NCBI GenBank assembly: GCA_026393985.1
Contig: JAPKZB010000075.1
Coordinates: forward strand, 1-55,458
Reading direction: 5' to 3'
From: Acidobacteriota bacterium
Lineage (GTDB): Bacteria; Acidobacteriota; Terriglobia; Bryobacterales; Bryobacteraceae
Length of the DNA stretch: 55,458 nt
Each line of letters starts with the position of its first letter. Within the stretch, counting starts at the first letter, position 1. The notes beneath the pieces are model-generated. The model saw only the letters and a program-made list of their open reading frames with translations, was not told the origin of the DNA and searched no databases. This document shows positions 34,927 to 43,640 of this stretch, piece by piece. Position numbers and translations under genes: made by a program.

Positions 34927-37416
34927 ATGGGGAACTTACGGCTTGCAATAGCGATGGGATGGGCGGCGATCAGCTGGGCGCAGGCCCCGACTGCGCCCGT
35001 CCTGAACCAGCGGGGTGCGGTCAATGCCGTCACCCTGCAGCCGGCGCCGAGTAACGTCTCGCCGGGCGGACTGCTGCTGATCACCGGAATCAATCTGGGG
35101 CCGGCGGCCGGCTTTCGCGCCACCACCACGCCGCTGCCCACCAGCATTGACGACCCGCCCCTTGAAGTGCGCATCAACAACCGACCCGCGCCGATTTTCG
35201 AGGCCACGCCGGGTTCAGTGACGGTGCAGGTTCCGCTGGAAACGCCGCTTGGCGCAATGCCAATTGTGGTGCGCCGCGGGACCGTCAATAGCAGCCCGGC
35301 CCGGGTGAACGTGGTCGCGCCCTTCCCTTCACTGCGCACGGCCAACGGACAGGGGTTTGGCGCAGCCCCCGACGCCGAGGGAGGTAAGCTCCGCCTGGCG
35401 GTGGCCGGACTCGGGCTGAGCGAACCGCGCGTCAACGCCGGCGAGTTGCCGGGCGCCGAAGAGACGGCCGCACCCCGGCAGGCCATCCGCGCCAATGTGG
35501 GCGGTTTCCCCGCCGAGGTCTCCGCCAAGCTCTCGGCCACCAAAGTGGGCGAGTTTGATGTGGAGGTGACGCTTCCCGAGGGGGCGAAGGCCAGCGATGT
35601 GGTGGCCCTCTACGCGGGCAACACGGCCGGCAATCGGGTAACCCTGGGCGCCGAGCCGGCCGCCACGATCGAGTACCTGCCCCTGCCCGAAGCCGCCCGT
35701 ACTGCGCGCGGCCTCGCGGCGAGCGACCTGCGCCCGGGTTTCCTGGCGCTGAGCGCGCCGCGGAACGGAGAGGGGTGCTGGCCCTCGTGGCTCGTCGATT
35801 TTTCGCGCAACTCGGTCCGCGAGATTCCCGGCTGCCCGGCGTCGGCCAACCAAAACGCGGCCAGCCCGTTTCAAGCCAACCCGGAATCGGCGATCCTGGC
35901 CGCCTTCGCCGGCCCCGCCACGGGCCCGGCCGCGCAGGGCGTGAGCGACAAAGTAACGATTCTCCATCCCGCCCAGAGTGACCCGATGGCGGTTACCCTG
36001 CCGGCCCGCGGCCTGAACATCGGCGGCGCGCCGGGCGGCAATTTAAACATCGTCCTGGCGACCACCCCGCCCTCGACTGTCCTCATCAACGCCGCAACCG
36101 GCGAGGTGAGCGAACCCGCCGGGCCCGGCGGTGGCCAGCCCGGCGGTGGCGGCGGCGGATTGAACCTGGCGAATCTGCAGGTAGACCTTGGCGATGACGT
36201 CAAACAGTTGGTCGCCCAGCCGGTTAACCTGGGGCAGGGCGCCTTTGGCGTTCTCGCCGTCGACAACGCCTCGGCCGTGACGCGCGCCAAGTTTGGCATA
36301 CTCAACGCGGCCGGCGCCGTGCAGTCCACGCGGCCGTTCCCGGAAACCTGGCTGCCGTTGCTCGCTCCCGTGCAGGCCCAGGGGCCGGGGCTGCCGGGCG
36401 GAATTCTTCCCGGCGGACCGGGTGGACCAGGCGGTGCCTTGGGCGCGGCGGCCGCCATTCTGCGGGGCGCCACGATCTTTGACGGCCAGGCCCGGGTTTA
36501 CTGGGTCCTCGCCCGCAACCTGGCGAAAACCGCCGATGCCTTCATCGGCTTCCCGCTCACCGGCAATACCGAACCTGTCATCCGCCGCTTGGCGGAGGGA
36601 ACCTTTGTCGCCTCCTGCACCCCGCAGACCCGCCTGTTCAACATCGACCTGACGCGCCGCATTGCCGTGTCGACGGGCGTCACCGCCGAGGCCGAGGTGA
36701 AGAATCCGTGCTCGGCCAACGCCTTCGCCGTACTCGACCTCGGCGCACGCACGCTGACCGCCATCACCCTGCCCGGTCAGGGTGAGTTCAGCGTCTCCGG
36801 TAACAGCGCCAGTGAGATGAGCGACTATGTCTACGGCACCAATACCGACCCGGGGCGGCAGAACCGCTCCGATACCATTTACGTTCTCGACGGCGTTGGC
36901 AACTCCGCCTTCCGGCTCGACCTGCCCCCGGAGAGTGCCACATTTAACAACCTCAGCCCGATTCCGGAGATGACCCTGCTGGTGGCGCAGGCAAACGCCC
37001 AGGGCTCGAACGTAGCCGGCGGCGCGGGCCTCGTGATCTTCGACATTGAAAACCAGCAAGCAAAGCTGTTGCCCACCCCGGCCGGCTATTCGGCGGTACA
37101 GCTGCTGGCGACCTTCCCGGTGAGCCGCAAGCTGCTGGCCCGGGGCACCCGGACGGACCCGGCGGGCAGCCAACTGCTGCTGTACGACCTGGTCACCGGC
37201 AACCTGCAGATTCTCGCGAATCCCGAGGGCGTCAGTTGGGTCGGCCAAGTGCCGAACGCGCCGGGCCAACCGGGCCAACCGGGGCAACCCGGACAACCGG
37301 GGCAGCAGCCCGCCCCGGCCATCCAGCACTTCTCGCCCCGGTCCAACGCCGTCCACGTAATGGGTTACGGCGCCAACCGGCAGCCCGCCGGGATGATTCT
37401 GGTCCGGGTGAACTAA
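34927..37416 (+). CDS. Large secreted protein with TIG-like N-terminus and low-complexity linkers
   Basis: 829 residues from the ATG at 34927 (a TTG two codons earlier is an alternative). Signal peptide of about 18 residues ending ISWAQA. Residues 20-130 resemble the beta-sandwich module common at the ends of Solibacter secreted proteins (VSPGGLLLITGINLGP, VTVQVPLETPLG). Gly-rich linkers occur near residues 400 and 490, and a collagen-like PGQ repeat near 780. The C-terminal half has propeller-like strands. No catalytic motif found. Ends with a 4-nt overlap with the threonine synthase gene. Confidence 0.7.
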   Translation: MGNLRLAIAMGWAAISWAQAPTAPVLNQRGAVNAVTLQPAPSNVSPGGLLLITGINLGPAAGFRATTTPLPTSIDDPPLEVRINNRPAPIFEATPGSVTVQVPLETPLGAMPIVVRRGTVNSSPARVNVVAPFPSLRTANGQGFGAAPDAEGGKLRLAVAGLGLSEPRVNAGELPGAEETAAPRQAIRANVGGFPAEVSAKLSATKVGEFDVEVTLPEGAKASDVVALYAGNTAGNRVTLGAEPAATIEYLPLPEAARTARGLAASDLRPGFLALSAPRNGEGCWPSWLVDFSRNSVREIPGCPASANQNAASPFQANPESAILAAFAGPATGPAAQGVSDKVTILHPAQSDPMAVTLPARGLNIGGAPGGNLNIVLATTPPSTVLINAATGEVSEPAGPGGGQPGGGGGGLNLANLQVDLGDDVKQLVAQPVNLGQGAFGVLAVDNASAVTRAKFGILNAAGAVQSTRPFPETWLPLLAPVQAQGPGLPGGILPGGPGGPGGALGAAAAILRGATIFDGQARVYWVLARNLAKTADAFIGFPLTGNTEPVIRRLAEGTFVASCTPQTRLFNIDLTRRIAVSTGVTAEAEVKNPCSANAFAVLDLGARTLTAITLPGQGEFSVSGNSASEMSDYVYGTNTDPGRQNRSDTIYVLDGVGNSAFRLDLPPESATFNNLSPIPEMTLLVAQANAQGSNVAGGAGLVIFDIENQQAKLLPTPAGYSAVQLLATFPVSRKLLARGTRTDPAGSQLLLYDLVTGNLQILANPEGVSWVGQVPNAPGQPGQPGQPGQPGQQPAPAIQHFSPRSNAVHVMGYGANRQPAGMILVRVN

Positions 37417-38594
37417 TCTCGGGGAAATAGAGCGGAGTAGGCTTCGAGATACTTGAGGCCCGCTCCGGTGTTATAGATCACCATCCGCTCTTCCGGCTTG
37501 AGGAAACCGCTGGCGAGCAGTTTCTCGAGCGCCGAAACGCACGCCGCGCCCTCCGGCGCCACAAAGACCCCGTCTTCGCTGGCCAGCCGGACGCCGGCTT
37601 GCATCATCTCGTCGTCGCTCACCGCAATGGCCGTCCCGCCGCTTTCCCGCACCGACCGCAGAATCAGAAAGTCGCCGAGCGGCTTCGGCACCCGTAGACC
37701 GCTAGCGACCGTGTGCGCATTTTCAAAAAACTCGCTGCGCTCCGCCCCCGCCTGGTAGGCCCGCACCACGGGCATGCAACCCTCCACCTGCACCGAAATC
37801 ATCTTTGGCCGCTCCGGGCCAATCCAGCCGAGCTCCTCCATCTCGGCAAACGCCTTCCACATTCCGATGATGCCCACCCCGCCGCCGGTGGGGTAGAAGA
37901 TCACATCCGGAAGACGCCATTGCATCTGCTCGGCCAGCTCATAGCCCATGGTCTTCTTGCCTTCAATGCGGTAGGGCTCCTTCAGCGTCGAAATATCGAA
38001 CCAGCCCTCCTCGTCCTTCCGCGCGGCCACGATCTTGGCGCAGTCGCTGATCAATCCGTCGACGAGCGTCACCTTGGCGCCAAAGCTTTTGCACTCGATG
38101 AAGTTCGATTGCGGCACATCGCGCGGCATGAAGATATGGGCTTCAAGACCCGCCGCCGCCGCATACGCCGCCAGCGCGCTCGCCGCATTGCCCGCCGAAG
38201 GGATCGCTACCTTCCGGATGCCCAGTTCAACGCACATCGAAATGGCGCACGACAGCCCACGGGCCTTGAACGACCCGGTGGGATTGATGCCTTCGTCCTT
38301 CAACCACAGATGGTTCATGCCCAGCCGCGCCCCGCTGCGCTTGAGCTTCAACAGCGGCGACCAGCCTTCGCCCAACGAGACAATCGAGGGCGGCTTGCTC
38401 ACCGGCAGCACCGGCGCATAGCGCCACATGCTGCGCGGTCCGTTGGCCAGCCAATCACGATTCCAGTTCTCGCGGGCCTTCGCCAGGTCGTACCGGACCA
38501 GGAGCGGCCAGCCGCCGGCGGAGAGATTCTGCGGCACACCCGCCTGGTAGCGGTCGCCGGTAATGCTGCATTCTAAGTGCGTAACAGTGGTCAT
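37413..38594 (-). CDS. thrC: Threonine synthase
   Basis: 393 residues from the ATG at 38594. PLP fold type II with the lysine in NPTGSFKARG, the phosphate loop FYPTGGGVGIIGMW, and N-terminal LECSITGDRY. VSLGEGWSPLL is characteristic of threonine synthase. It converts O-phosphohomoserine to threonine. It is about 6.8 kb from thrB and is not in one operon with it. The start region is shared with the upstream, divergent lytic transglycosylase gene. Confidence 0.93.
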   Translation of the reverse strand: MTTVTHLECSITGDRYQAGVPQNLSAGGWPLLVRYDLAKARENWNRDWLANGPRSMWRYAPVLPVSKPPSIVSLGEGWSPLLKLKRSGARLGMNHLWLKDEGINPTGSFKARGLSCAISMCVELGIRKVAIPSAGNAASALAAYAAAAGLEAHIFMPRDVPQSNFIECKSFGAKVTLVDGLISDCAKIVAARKDEEGWFDISTLKEPYRIEGKKTMGYELAEQMQWRLPDVIFYPTGGGVGIIGMWKAFAEMEELGWIGPERPKMISVQVEGCMPVVRAYQAGAERSEFFENAHTVASGLRVPKPLGDFLILRSVRESGGTAIAVSDDEMMQAGVRLASEDGVFVAPEGAACVSALEKLLASGFLKPEERMVIYNTGAGLKYLEAYSALFPRD

Positions 38595-38666
38595 AGCCCA
38601 GCCTTTGAGTTTCCCACTTTTTTGTTTCGCCTCCACGCCCGGCACTCCCTGTGCGTCAATACCATT

Positions 38667-39335
38667 GTGCCCCGCATTGCTGTGTTGTTGACCTTCCTGG
38701 CCTGCCCGGTCCTGGCCGTCCCCGCCGCGGCCGCCGAAGTCCTGCTGCTGACCAACGGTTTCACCCTACGCGCCGAACGGGTAGAAGCTACCGGCACGGC
38801 GCTCCGGCTGCAGACCGCAACGGGTACCGTCGAGATTCCGCTCGCGCACGTGGTCGAACGGGAGACGATCGCCGAACCGCCCCACCCGGCGGCCCCGCCT
38901 CCGCCGCCTCCCGCTCCCACGCCGCCCCCTCCTCCCGCACCGCCGGCGGACCCGCTCGAAGCTGCCGCTCATAAGGCCGGTCTGCCCCCCGAGTTTCTCA
39001 AGAGCGTGGCGCGCATCGAATCGGCCTTCCGGCAGGACGCCATCTCGCCCAAGGGCGCTATCGGCGTGATGCAGCTCATGCCCGCCACGGCGCGCGAACT
39101 CGGCGTTGATCCGCACGACCACGAACAGAACCTCGAAGGCGGCGCTCGTTTGCTGCGCGATCTGCTGCTGCGCTATCAGAACGAGCCCGACCAGGTTCGC
39201 CGCGCCCTCGCCGCCTACAACGCCGGCGCCGGGGCCGTCGACCGCTATAAGGGCATCCCACCCTTTGCCGAGACGCAAAGCTACGTGGACAAGGTCCTGG
39301 CCGAATACCACCGGCTGCGCTCCCGCCCTCAGTAG
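38667..39335 (+). CDS. Lytic transglycosylase (SLT domain), secreted
   Basis: About 222 residues if started at the GTG at 38667, which gives a proper signal peptide (PRIAVLLTFLACPVLA); no Shine-Dalgarno supports it, so the start is uncertain. A small beta module follows (LLTNGFTLRAERVE), then a Pro-rich linker, then the SLT domain with catalytic Glu in VARIESAFRQDAISPKGA, VMQLMPATA and AAYNAGAGAVDRY. It cleaves peptidoglycan glycan strands. Confidence 0.92.
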   Translation: MPRIAVLLTFLACPVLAVPAAAAEVLLLTNGFTLRAERVEATGTALRLQTATGTVEIPLAHVVERETIAEPPHPAAPPPPPPAPTPPPPPAPPADPLEAAAHKAGLPPEFLKSVARIESAFRQDAISPKGAIGVMQLMPATARELGVDPHDHEQNLEGGARLLRDLLLRYQNEPDQVRRALAAYNAGAGAVDRYKGIPPFAETQSYVDKVLAEYHRLRSRPQ

Positions 39336-39353
39336 CGATACACTGACGGGGTC

Positions 39354-40406
39354 ATGCGCCTTCTCGCTCTCTTTCTGTGTACACTCGCGCTATTGGCGCA
39401 GCGCCCCAATACGAACTACGACGAATCGAAAGTGGGAAACGCTCCGCTGCCGGAACTGCTCAACGGCAAGGCCTGGCCCGAGCGCCGGGGCGAGATTCTG
39501 AAGCTGTACGAAACCCACGTCTTCGGCAACATCATCACGGCCAAGCTGCCGGTGCAAACTACCGTCAAGGCCCAGGGGCCCAACTGGCGAGAGGTTACCT
39601 TTACCTTCTCCGGCCAGGACAAACAGAAGGCCGTCAACGTCCTGATTGTCGTGCCGCCGGGCGCGAAAAAGCCCGTGCCCGCCGTAATTTGTCTCAGCTT
39701 CACGCCGATTTCCACCGTCCTCGCCGGCCACTCCCGCTGGCCGCTCGACGTCTTCGCCAAACATGGCTTTGCCGTCATCACGGCGCACTACACGGACTTC
39801 TTCCCGGACGTCAAACAAGGCAAGCCGGACTCGATCCTCGCCCTGCTCCCGCCGGACGAAACCACCAACGCCATGTCCGCCTGGGCCTGGTCGATGAGTC
39901 GCATCCTGGACTACGCGCTCACGCAGAAGGACCTCGACGGCAAGCGCATCGCCGTGGCCGGCCACTCCCGCCTCGGCAAGGCCGCACTCTGGGCCGGGGC
40001 CACGGACCAGCGCTTTGCCGCCGTCATCTCGAACAACTCGGGCGAAGGCGGCGCCTCACTCTCCCGCCGCATCTTCGGCGAACATGTCGCCGACCTGAAC
40101 GCCAACTTCCCCCACTGGTTCACCGGCAACTTCAAGGGCTATTCGCAATCGGTGAACGAACTCCCCGTCGACTCGCACATGCTGCTCGCGCTCGCCGCCC
40201 CCCGGCCGCTCTACGTCGCCAGCGCAAGCGAAGACCTGTGGGCCGACCCCCTCGGCGAACTGCTCGCCCTCACCGAAGCCGGCAAGGCCTACGAAGCCAT
40301 CGGGGCACCCGACCAGACGGCCTACCACCTGCGCCCCGGCAAGCACGACATTACAGCCTACGACTGGGAACGGTATCTTCGTTTCCTGAAGGCCAAACTC
40401 CGCTAG
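39354..40406 (+). CDS. CE15-like glucuronoyl esterase, secreted
   Basis: 350 residues with a signal peptide (MRLLALFLCTLALLAQ). Alpha/beta-hydrolase with nucleophile Ser in GHSRLGKAALW, matching the GCSRxGKG motif of family CE15, and catalytic His in PGKHDITAYDW. CE15 enzymes cut esters between lignin alcohols and glucuronic acid on xylan. A TACACT hexamer (39339-39344) ends 9 nt before the ATG. The stop lies within an 18-bp tandem duplication. Confidence 0.87.
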   Translation: MRLLALFLCTLALLAQRPNTNYDESKVGNAPLPELLNGKAWPERRGEILKLYETHVFGNIITAKLPVQTTVKAQGPNWREVTFTFSGQDKQKAVNVLIVVPPGAKKPVPAVICLSFTPISTVLAGHSRWPLDVFAKHGFAVITAHYTDFFPDVKQGKPDSILALLPPDETTNAMSAWAWSMSRILDYALTQKDLDGKRIAVAGHSRLGKAALWAGATDQRFAAVISNNSGEGGASLSRRIFGEHVADLNANFPHWFTGNFKGYSQSVNELPVDSHMLLALAAPRPLYVASASEDLWADPLGELLALTEAGKAYEAIGAPDQTAYHLRPGKHDITAYDWERYLRFLKAKLR

Positions 40407-40426
40407 CCGGCCAAACTGCGCTACCG
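40391..40426. repeat. 18-bp tandem duplication at the end of the CE15-like gene
   Basis: Copies 40391-40408 and 40409-40426 match at 15 of 18 positions. The first copy contains the stop of the esterase gene. The second contains, on the opposite strand, the stop codon of lepB (40421-40423). Confidence 0.7.
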
Positions 40427-40984
40427 CACAATGCCCACACGCTCGAGCGGCCAGTAGGAGAACACCGCTTTCCCGTAGATGTAGCGGCGATGTACCGGGC
40501 CCCAGGACCGGGAGTCGTTCGACGAACTCCGATGGTCGCCCATGACAAAATAGCTCTCCGCGGGTACGATCACCGGGCCAAGCGTCAGACCGTCGCGGAA
40601 CTCCCGCGGCACATAGCTTTCGTCCATCTCCTGACCGTTGAGAAACACCGTGCCGTTGCGCACCTCCACACAATCGCCGGGCAGGCCAATCACCCGCTTG
40701 ATGTAGCTCTTCGAAGGATCCCGCGGGAACCGAAAGACCACCGTATCGAGCCGCTCGATCTTCCCGAGCCCGAACCGGTAAACAAAGTTGTTGATGAAGA
40801 TCCGATCCTGATCCTCAAGCGCCGGCATCATGCTCGTCCCTTCAACCTTCACCGGCTGATACAGGAACAGGATCAGCACAATGGCCAGCACAACGCTCAG
40901 CAAAAGATCCCGTAACCACGCCATGGCGCTCCACACCGCCGGGTGCCGGTGGGCGGGAGCGGGCTGTTCGACTTCATCCGGCAT
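40421..40984 (-). CDS. lepB: Signal peptidase I
   Basis: 187 residues from the ATG at 40984, preceded by GAGGGGG. One N-terminal membrane helix (LLLSVVLAIVLILFLY), catalytic Ser in VEGTSMMPAL, catalytic Lys in SYIKRVIGLPGD, and the conserved GDHRSSSNDSRSWG. It removes signal peptides from exported proteins. Divergent from the glycosyltransferase gene with 36 nt between starts. Confidence 0.96.
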   Translation of the reverse strand: MPDEVEQPAPAHRHPAVWSAMAWLRDLLLSVVLAIVLILFLYQPVKVEGTSMMPALEDQDRIFINNFVYRFGLGKIERLDTVVFRFPRDPSKSYIKRVIGLPGDCVEVRNGTVFLNGQEMDESYVPREFRDGLTLGPVIVPAESYFVMGDHRSSSNDSRSWGPVHRRYIYGKAVFSYWPLERVGIVR

Positions 40985-41020
40985 CAGACCCCCTCTATCG
41001 TAGATTGTAGACCCAAAATC

Positions 41021-41698
41021 ATGCACGCCGCTCTCATCATCCCGGCCCTCAACGAACAGGAGTGCATCGCCCGCACCCTGGCCGATCTCCCCCGCGGAAT
41101 GTTCCGTTACGTTATCGTGGCCGACAACGGATCCACGGACCAGACCGCCGCCATCGCCCGCGCGCACGGCGCCCTGGTCAGCTCCGAGCCCGAGCGCGGC
41201 TACGGGGCCACGTGCCTGGCCGCTCTGGCCATCCTGCCCGCCGATGCCGAGATTGTGGTCTTCCTCCAGGCCGACGGCTCAGAGGACGCCGCCGAAGCCC
41301 CCCGTCTGCTCGAACCCATCCGCCGTGACGAGGCCGACCTGGTGCTCGGCTCCCGGCCCCTGGGCCGCCCGCAGCCCGGGGCTCTGCTGCCCCACCAGTG
41401 CTTCGGCAACTGGCTGGCCTGCAAGCTCGTCCGCCTCGTCCACGGCCACACCTACACTGACCTTGGCCCCTTCCGAGCCATCCGCAGAACGAGCCTGGCC
41501 GCTCTCGACATGCGGGACCGCAACTACGGCTGGACCATCGAAATGCAGATTCGCGCCCTGCAGCGCGGACTCCGCGTCCGCGAAGTGCCCGTCTCCTACC
41601 GCCCCCGCCGCGCCGGTGAGAACAAAGTCTCCGGCCATCTCCGCAGCAGCCTCGCCGCCGGCTGGATCATTCTTTCGAAAGTCTTCTCTTTACGTTGA
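41021..41698 (+). CDS. Family 2 glycosyltransferase
   Basis: 225 residues with a GT-A fold: IIPALNEQECI, VADNGSTDQT and FLQADGSED (DxD-like metal site). The C-terminal membrane helices of many dolichyl-phosphate mannosyltransferase relatives are absent. Donor and acceptor cannot be told. Its last 32 nt overlap the end of the convergent acyltransferase gene. Confidence 0.9.
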   Translation: MHAALIIPALNEQECIARTLADLPRGMFRYVIVADNGSTDQTAAIARAHGALVSSEPERGYGATCLAALAILPADAEIVVFLQADGSEDAAEAPRLLEPIRRDEADLVLGSRPLGRPQPGALLPHQCFGNWLACKLVRLVHGHTYTDLGPFRAIRRTSLAALDMRDRNYGWTIEMQIRALQRGLRVREVPVSYRPRRAGENKVSGHLRSSLAAGWIILSKVFSLR

Positions 41699-42770
41699 CG
41701 GCGTACCACTCGCTCGAGACGAACGCTCGCTTGCCGTAGGAGAGCGCAATCATCAAAGCCACCACCAGCACCGCGGCCACAGCCGTCTCCCCCAGGCTCA
41801 GCCGGCCCTTCAGCCCGTCGAACCAGCGGCCGTACACCACCTCCACATGCACCCAGTAGATCAACAGCGACGTAGTCCCCAACTGCCGCGGAATGCTGAA
41901 GCGCAGCGGACTGCCGCCAGCCTCCCGCAGCCGCGGCACCCACTCGTTCCAGAAGAAAGCGAAGGCGCAGAGCATGAGAATCAGGCCGCACTTGACGAGC
42001 GTTAAGCACGGGCTATCGAGCCAGAACTGGCTACGTGGATAGATCCCGTAGGGCAGGTTGGACAGATACTGGCAGAGGTAGGTCAACACGAACCCGAACC
42101 AGCCCACCCACTGCATCACCGTGGCGCGGCTCGCCTCCGGAACCATCCGGAACGCCGTCCCCCCGGCCATCCCCGCCGCCACGAACGCCGCCCAGGGGAA
42201 GAGCGGAAATCCATTGTAGTCCGGCACCAGATAGCTCCGCACAAACTCGTTCGGCGCCAAGCTCTTCCAATCGCTCGCCAAGGGCGCGCCAAAGGCGATC
42301 AGCACCGTGACCAGAAGAGCACCCCGGACCCGCTGCAGCCGCCGCAGCGCCGCCACCGGGGCCAGCAGCAAGCACGCCACGCCCATGCAGTTCAGGATGT
42401 CCACGCGAAACAGGCCGTCCCAGGAGCCGTAGGGATAGTACGACAGCCACAACTGCAGCCGGAACAGAATCGCCAGGCCGCCCAGGTAGCCCGCCCGCCG
42501 CAGCGCCGCCACGGCGCGTTGGCCGGGCGTTGCGCCCTTCGTCTCGCGGCTGTCGACCAGAAACGCGAGCGTCACCCCCGCCAAAAACAGAAACACCGCC
42601 GGGGCGACTCCCCCCGGAAACTGCGAGAGCACGTAGACGCCCGTATCCCGCAGCGCCTTATCGGTGAAGCTCTCCCAAACGTGCCCCTGCAGCATCACCA
42701 GCGTGGCCAGGCCGCGGGTCCAATCGAGGAAGGCGAGCCGGTCCTTTATGATCCCCTGTTGCGTCGACAA
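41667..42770 (-). CDS. Multispan membrane acyltransferase-like protein (DUF1624/HGSNAT-like)
   Basis: About 367 residues with around ten transmembrane helices. RLAFLDWTRGLATLVMLQGHVW is the N-terminal signature of DUF1624/heparan-alpha-glucosaminide acetyltransferase-like proteins, with the His in GHVW. The frame continues open far upstream without sense. The TTG at 42770 is preferred because TATTAT (42777-42782) ends 6 nt before it. Overlaps the convergent glycosyltransferase gene by 32 nt. Confidence 0.8.
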   Translation of the reverse strand: MSTQQGIIKDRLAFLDWTRGLATLVMLQGHVWESFTDKALRDTGVYVLSQFPGGVAPAVFLFLAGVTLAFLVDSRETKGATPGQRAVAALRRAGYLGGLAILFRLQLWLSYYPYGSWDGLFRVDILNCMGVACLLLAPVAALRRLQRVRGALLVTVLIAFGAPLASDWKSLAPNEFVRSYLVPDYNGFPLFPWAAFVAAGMAGGTAFRMVPEASRATVMQWVGWFGFVLTYLCQYLSNLPYGIYPRSQFWLDSPCLTLVKCGLILMLCAFAFFWNEWVPRLREAGGSPLRFSIPRQLGTTSLLIYWVHVEVVYGRWFDGLKGRLSLGETAVAAVLVVALMIALSYGKRAFVSSEWYAVNVKRRLSKE

Positions 42771-42775
42771 TACTT

Positions 42776-42782
42776 CATAATA
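42776..42782. promoter_or_regulatory. Shared AT-rich -10 region of a divergent, probably leaderless pair
   Basis: The 18-nt gap between the TTG at 42770 (minus) and the ATG at 42789 (plus) contains CATAAT on the plus strand (42776-42781, 7 nt before the ATG) and TATTAT on the minus strand (42777-42782, 6 nt before the TTG). The two -10 boxes occupy the same bases, so transcription from one side should exclude the other. Confidence 0.45.
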
Positions 42783-42788
42783 GAGCGA

Positions 42789-43640
42789 ATGACGCGCCGC
42801 CAACTGCTGGCCTCCCTGCTCGCCCCCGAACCGATTATCGATATCCATCAGCACACCCCCTACGCCGGCCGCACCGACGAAGAGCTCGTCCGGCATCAGG
42901 AGGTGATGGGGGTGACGCTGTCCATCCTGCTGCCCGCCGGACGGAAGTACGGGCTGGCCGCCGGGGCGGGCGGCAACGACATCTGCGTGCGGCTCGCCCG
43001 GCAGTACCCGGACCGCTTCAAGTTCTTCGCCAACGAAGCGCCCGATGTGCCGGACGCCCGGCAGACCATCGAAAAGTATCTCAAGCTCGGCGCCATCGGC
43101 ATCGGCGAACAGAAGTTCCCGCTCGATTGCGATGGCCCGGAGGTGCGCGCCGTGGCCGACCTGGCCCGCGACTACAAAGTGCCCGTGCTGCTGCACTTTG
43201 AACACAACACCTACAACCTCGGCTTCAACCGCTTCTACCGCATCCTTGAAAAGTACCCCGCCGTAAACTTCATCGGCCACGCCCAAACCTGGTGGGGCAA
43301 CATCGACGCCTCCCTCGAACAGGAGGTGCTCTATCCCCGCACCAAGGTCACGCCCGGCGGCATTACCGACCGCTACCTGCGCGACTACCCGAACATGTTC
43401 GCCGACATGAGCGCCGGCAGCGGCCTCAACGCCCTGCTTCGCGATGAGGACCACGCCCGCGGCTTCCTCGACCGCCACCAGAACAAGCTTTTGTACGGCA
43501 GCGACTGCAACGACCGCGATGGGCAGGGCGACCGTTGCAGCGGCCACAAGCAGATTGCCACCATCCGCCGCCTGGCGCCGAACAAAGCCGCCGAACGGAA
43601 GATACTCTATGAAAACTCCAAGCGCCTGTTCCGGCTCTAG
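42789..43640 (+). CDS. Amidohydrolase-family protein
   Basis: 283 residues from the ATG at 42789; a longer open frame upstream is antisense to the acyltransferase gene. IIDIHQHTP supplies the HxH metal motif, LLHFEHNTYN and FIGHAQTWW further His residues, and LLYGSDCNDRD the last Asp. TIM-barrel amidohydrolase-2 type, substrate unknown. The first residues MTRRQLLASLLAP look like a vestigial Tat-type leader. Ends in a CTAG 4-nt overlap with the convergent cupredoxin-like gene. Confidence 0.85.
   Translation: MTRRQLLASLLAPEPIIDIHQHTPYAGRTDEELVRHQEVMGVTLSILLPAGRKYGLAAGAGGNDICVRLARQYPDRFKFFANEAPDVPDARQTIEKYLKLGAIGIGEQKFPLDCDGPEVRAVADLARDYKVPVLLHFEHNTYNLGFNRFYRILEKYPAVNFIGHAQTWWGNIDASLEQEVLYPRTKVTPGGITDRYLRDYPNMFADMSAGSGLNALLRDEDHARGFLDRHQNKLLYGSDCNDRDGQGDRCSGHKQIATIRRLAPNKAAERKILYENSKRLFRL

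Noticed and set aside
41667-43547. A 626-residue continuous minus-strand frame suggesting a fusion to the acyltransferase
   Set aside because: The N-terminal 250 residues are antisense to a clear amidohydrolase gene; the membrane protein signature begins only near 42750.
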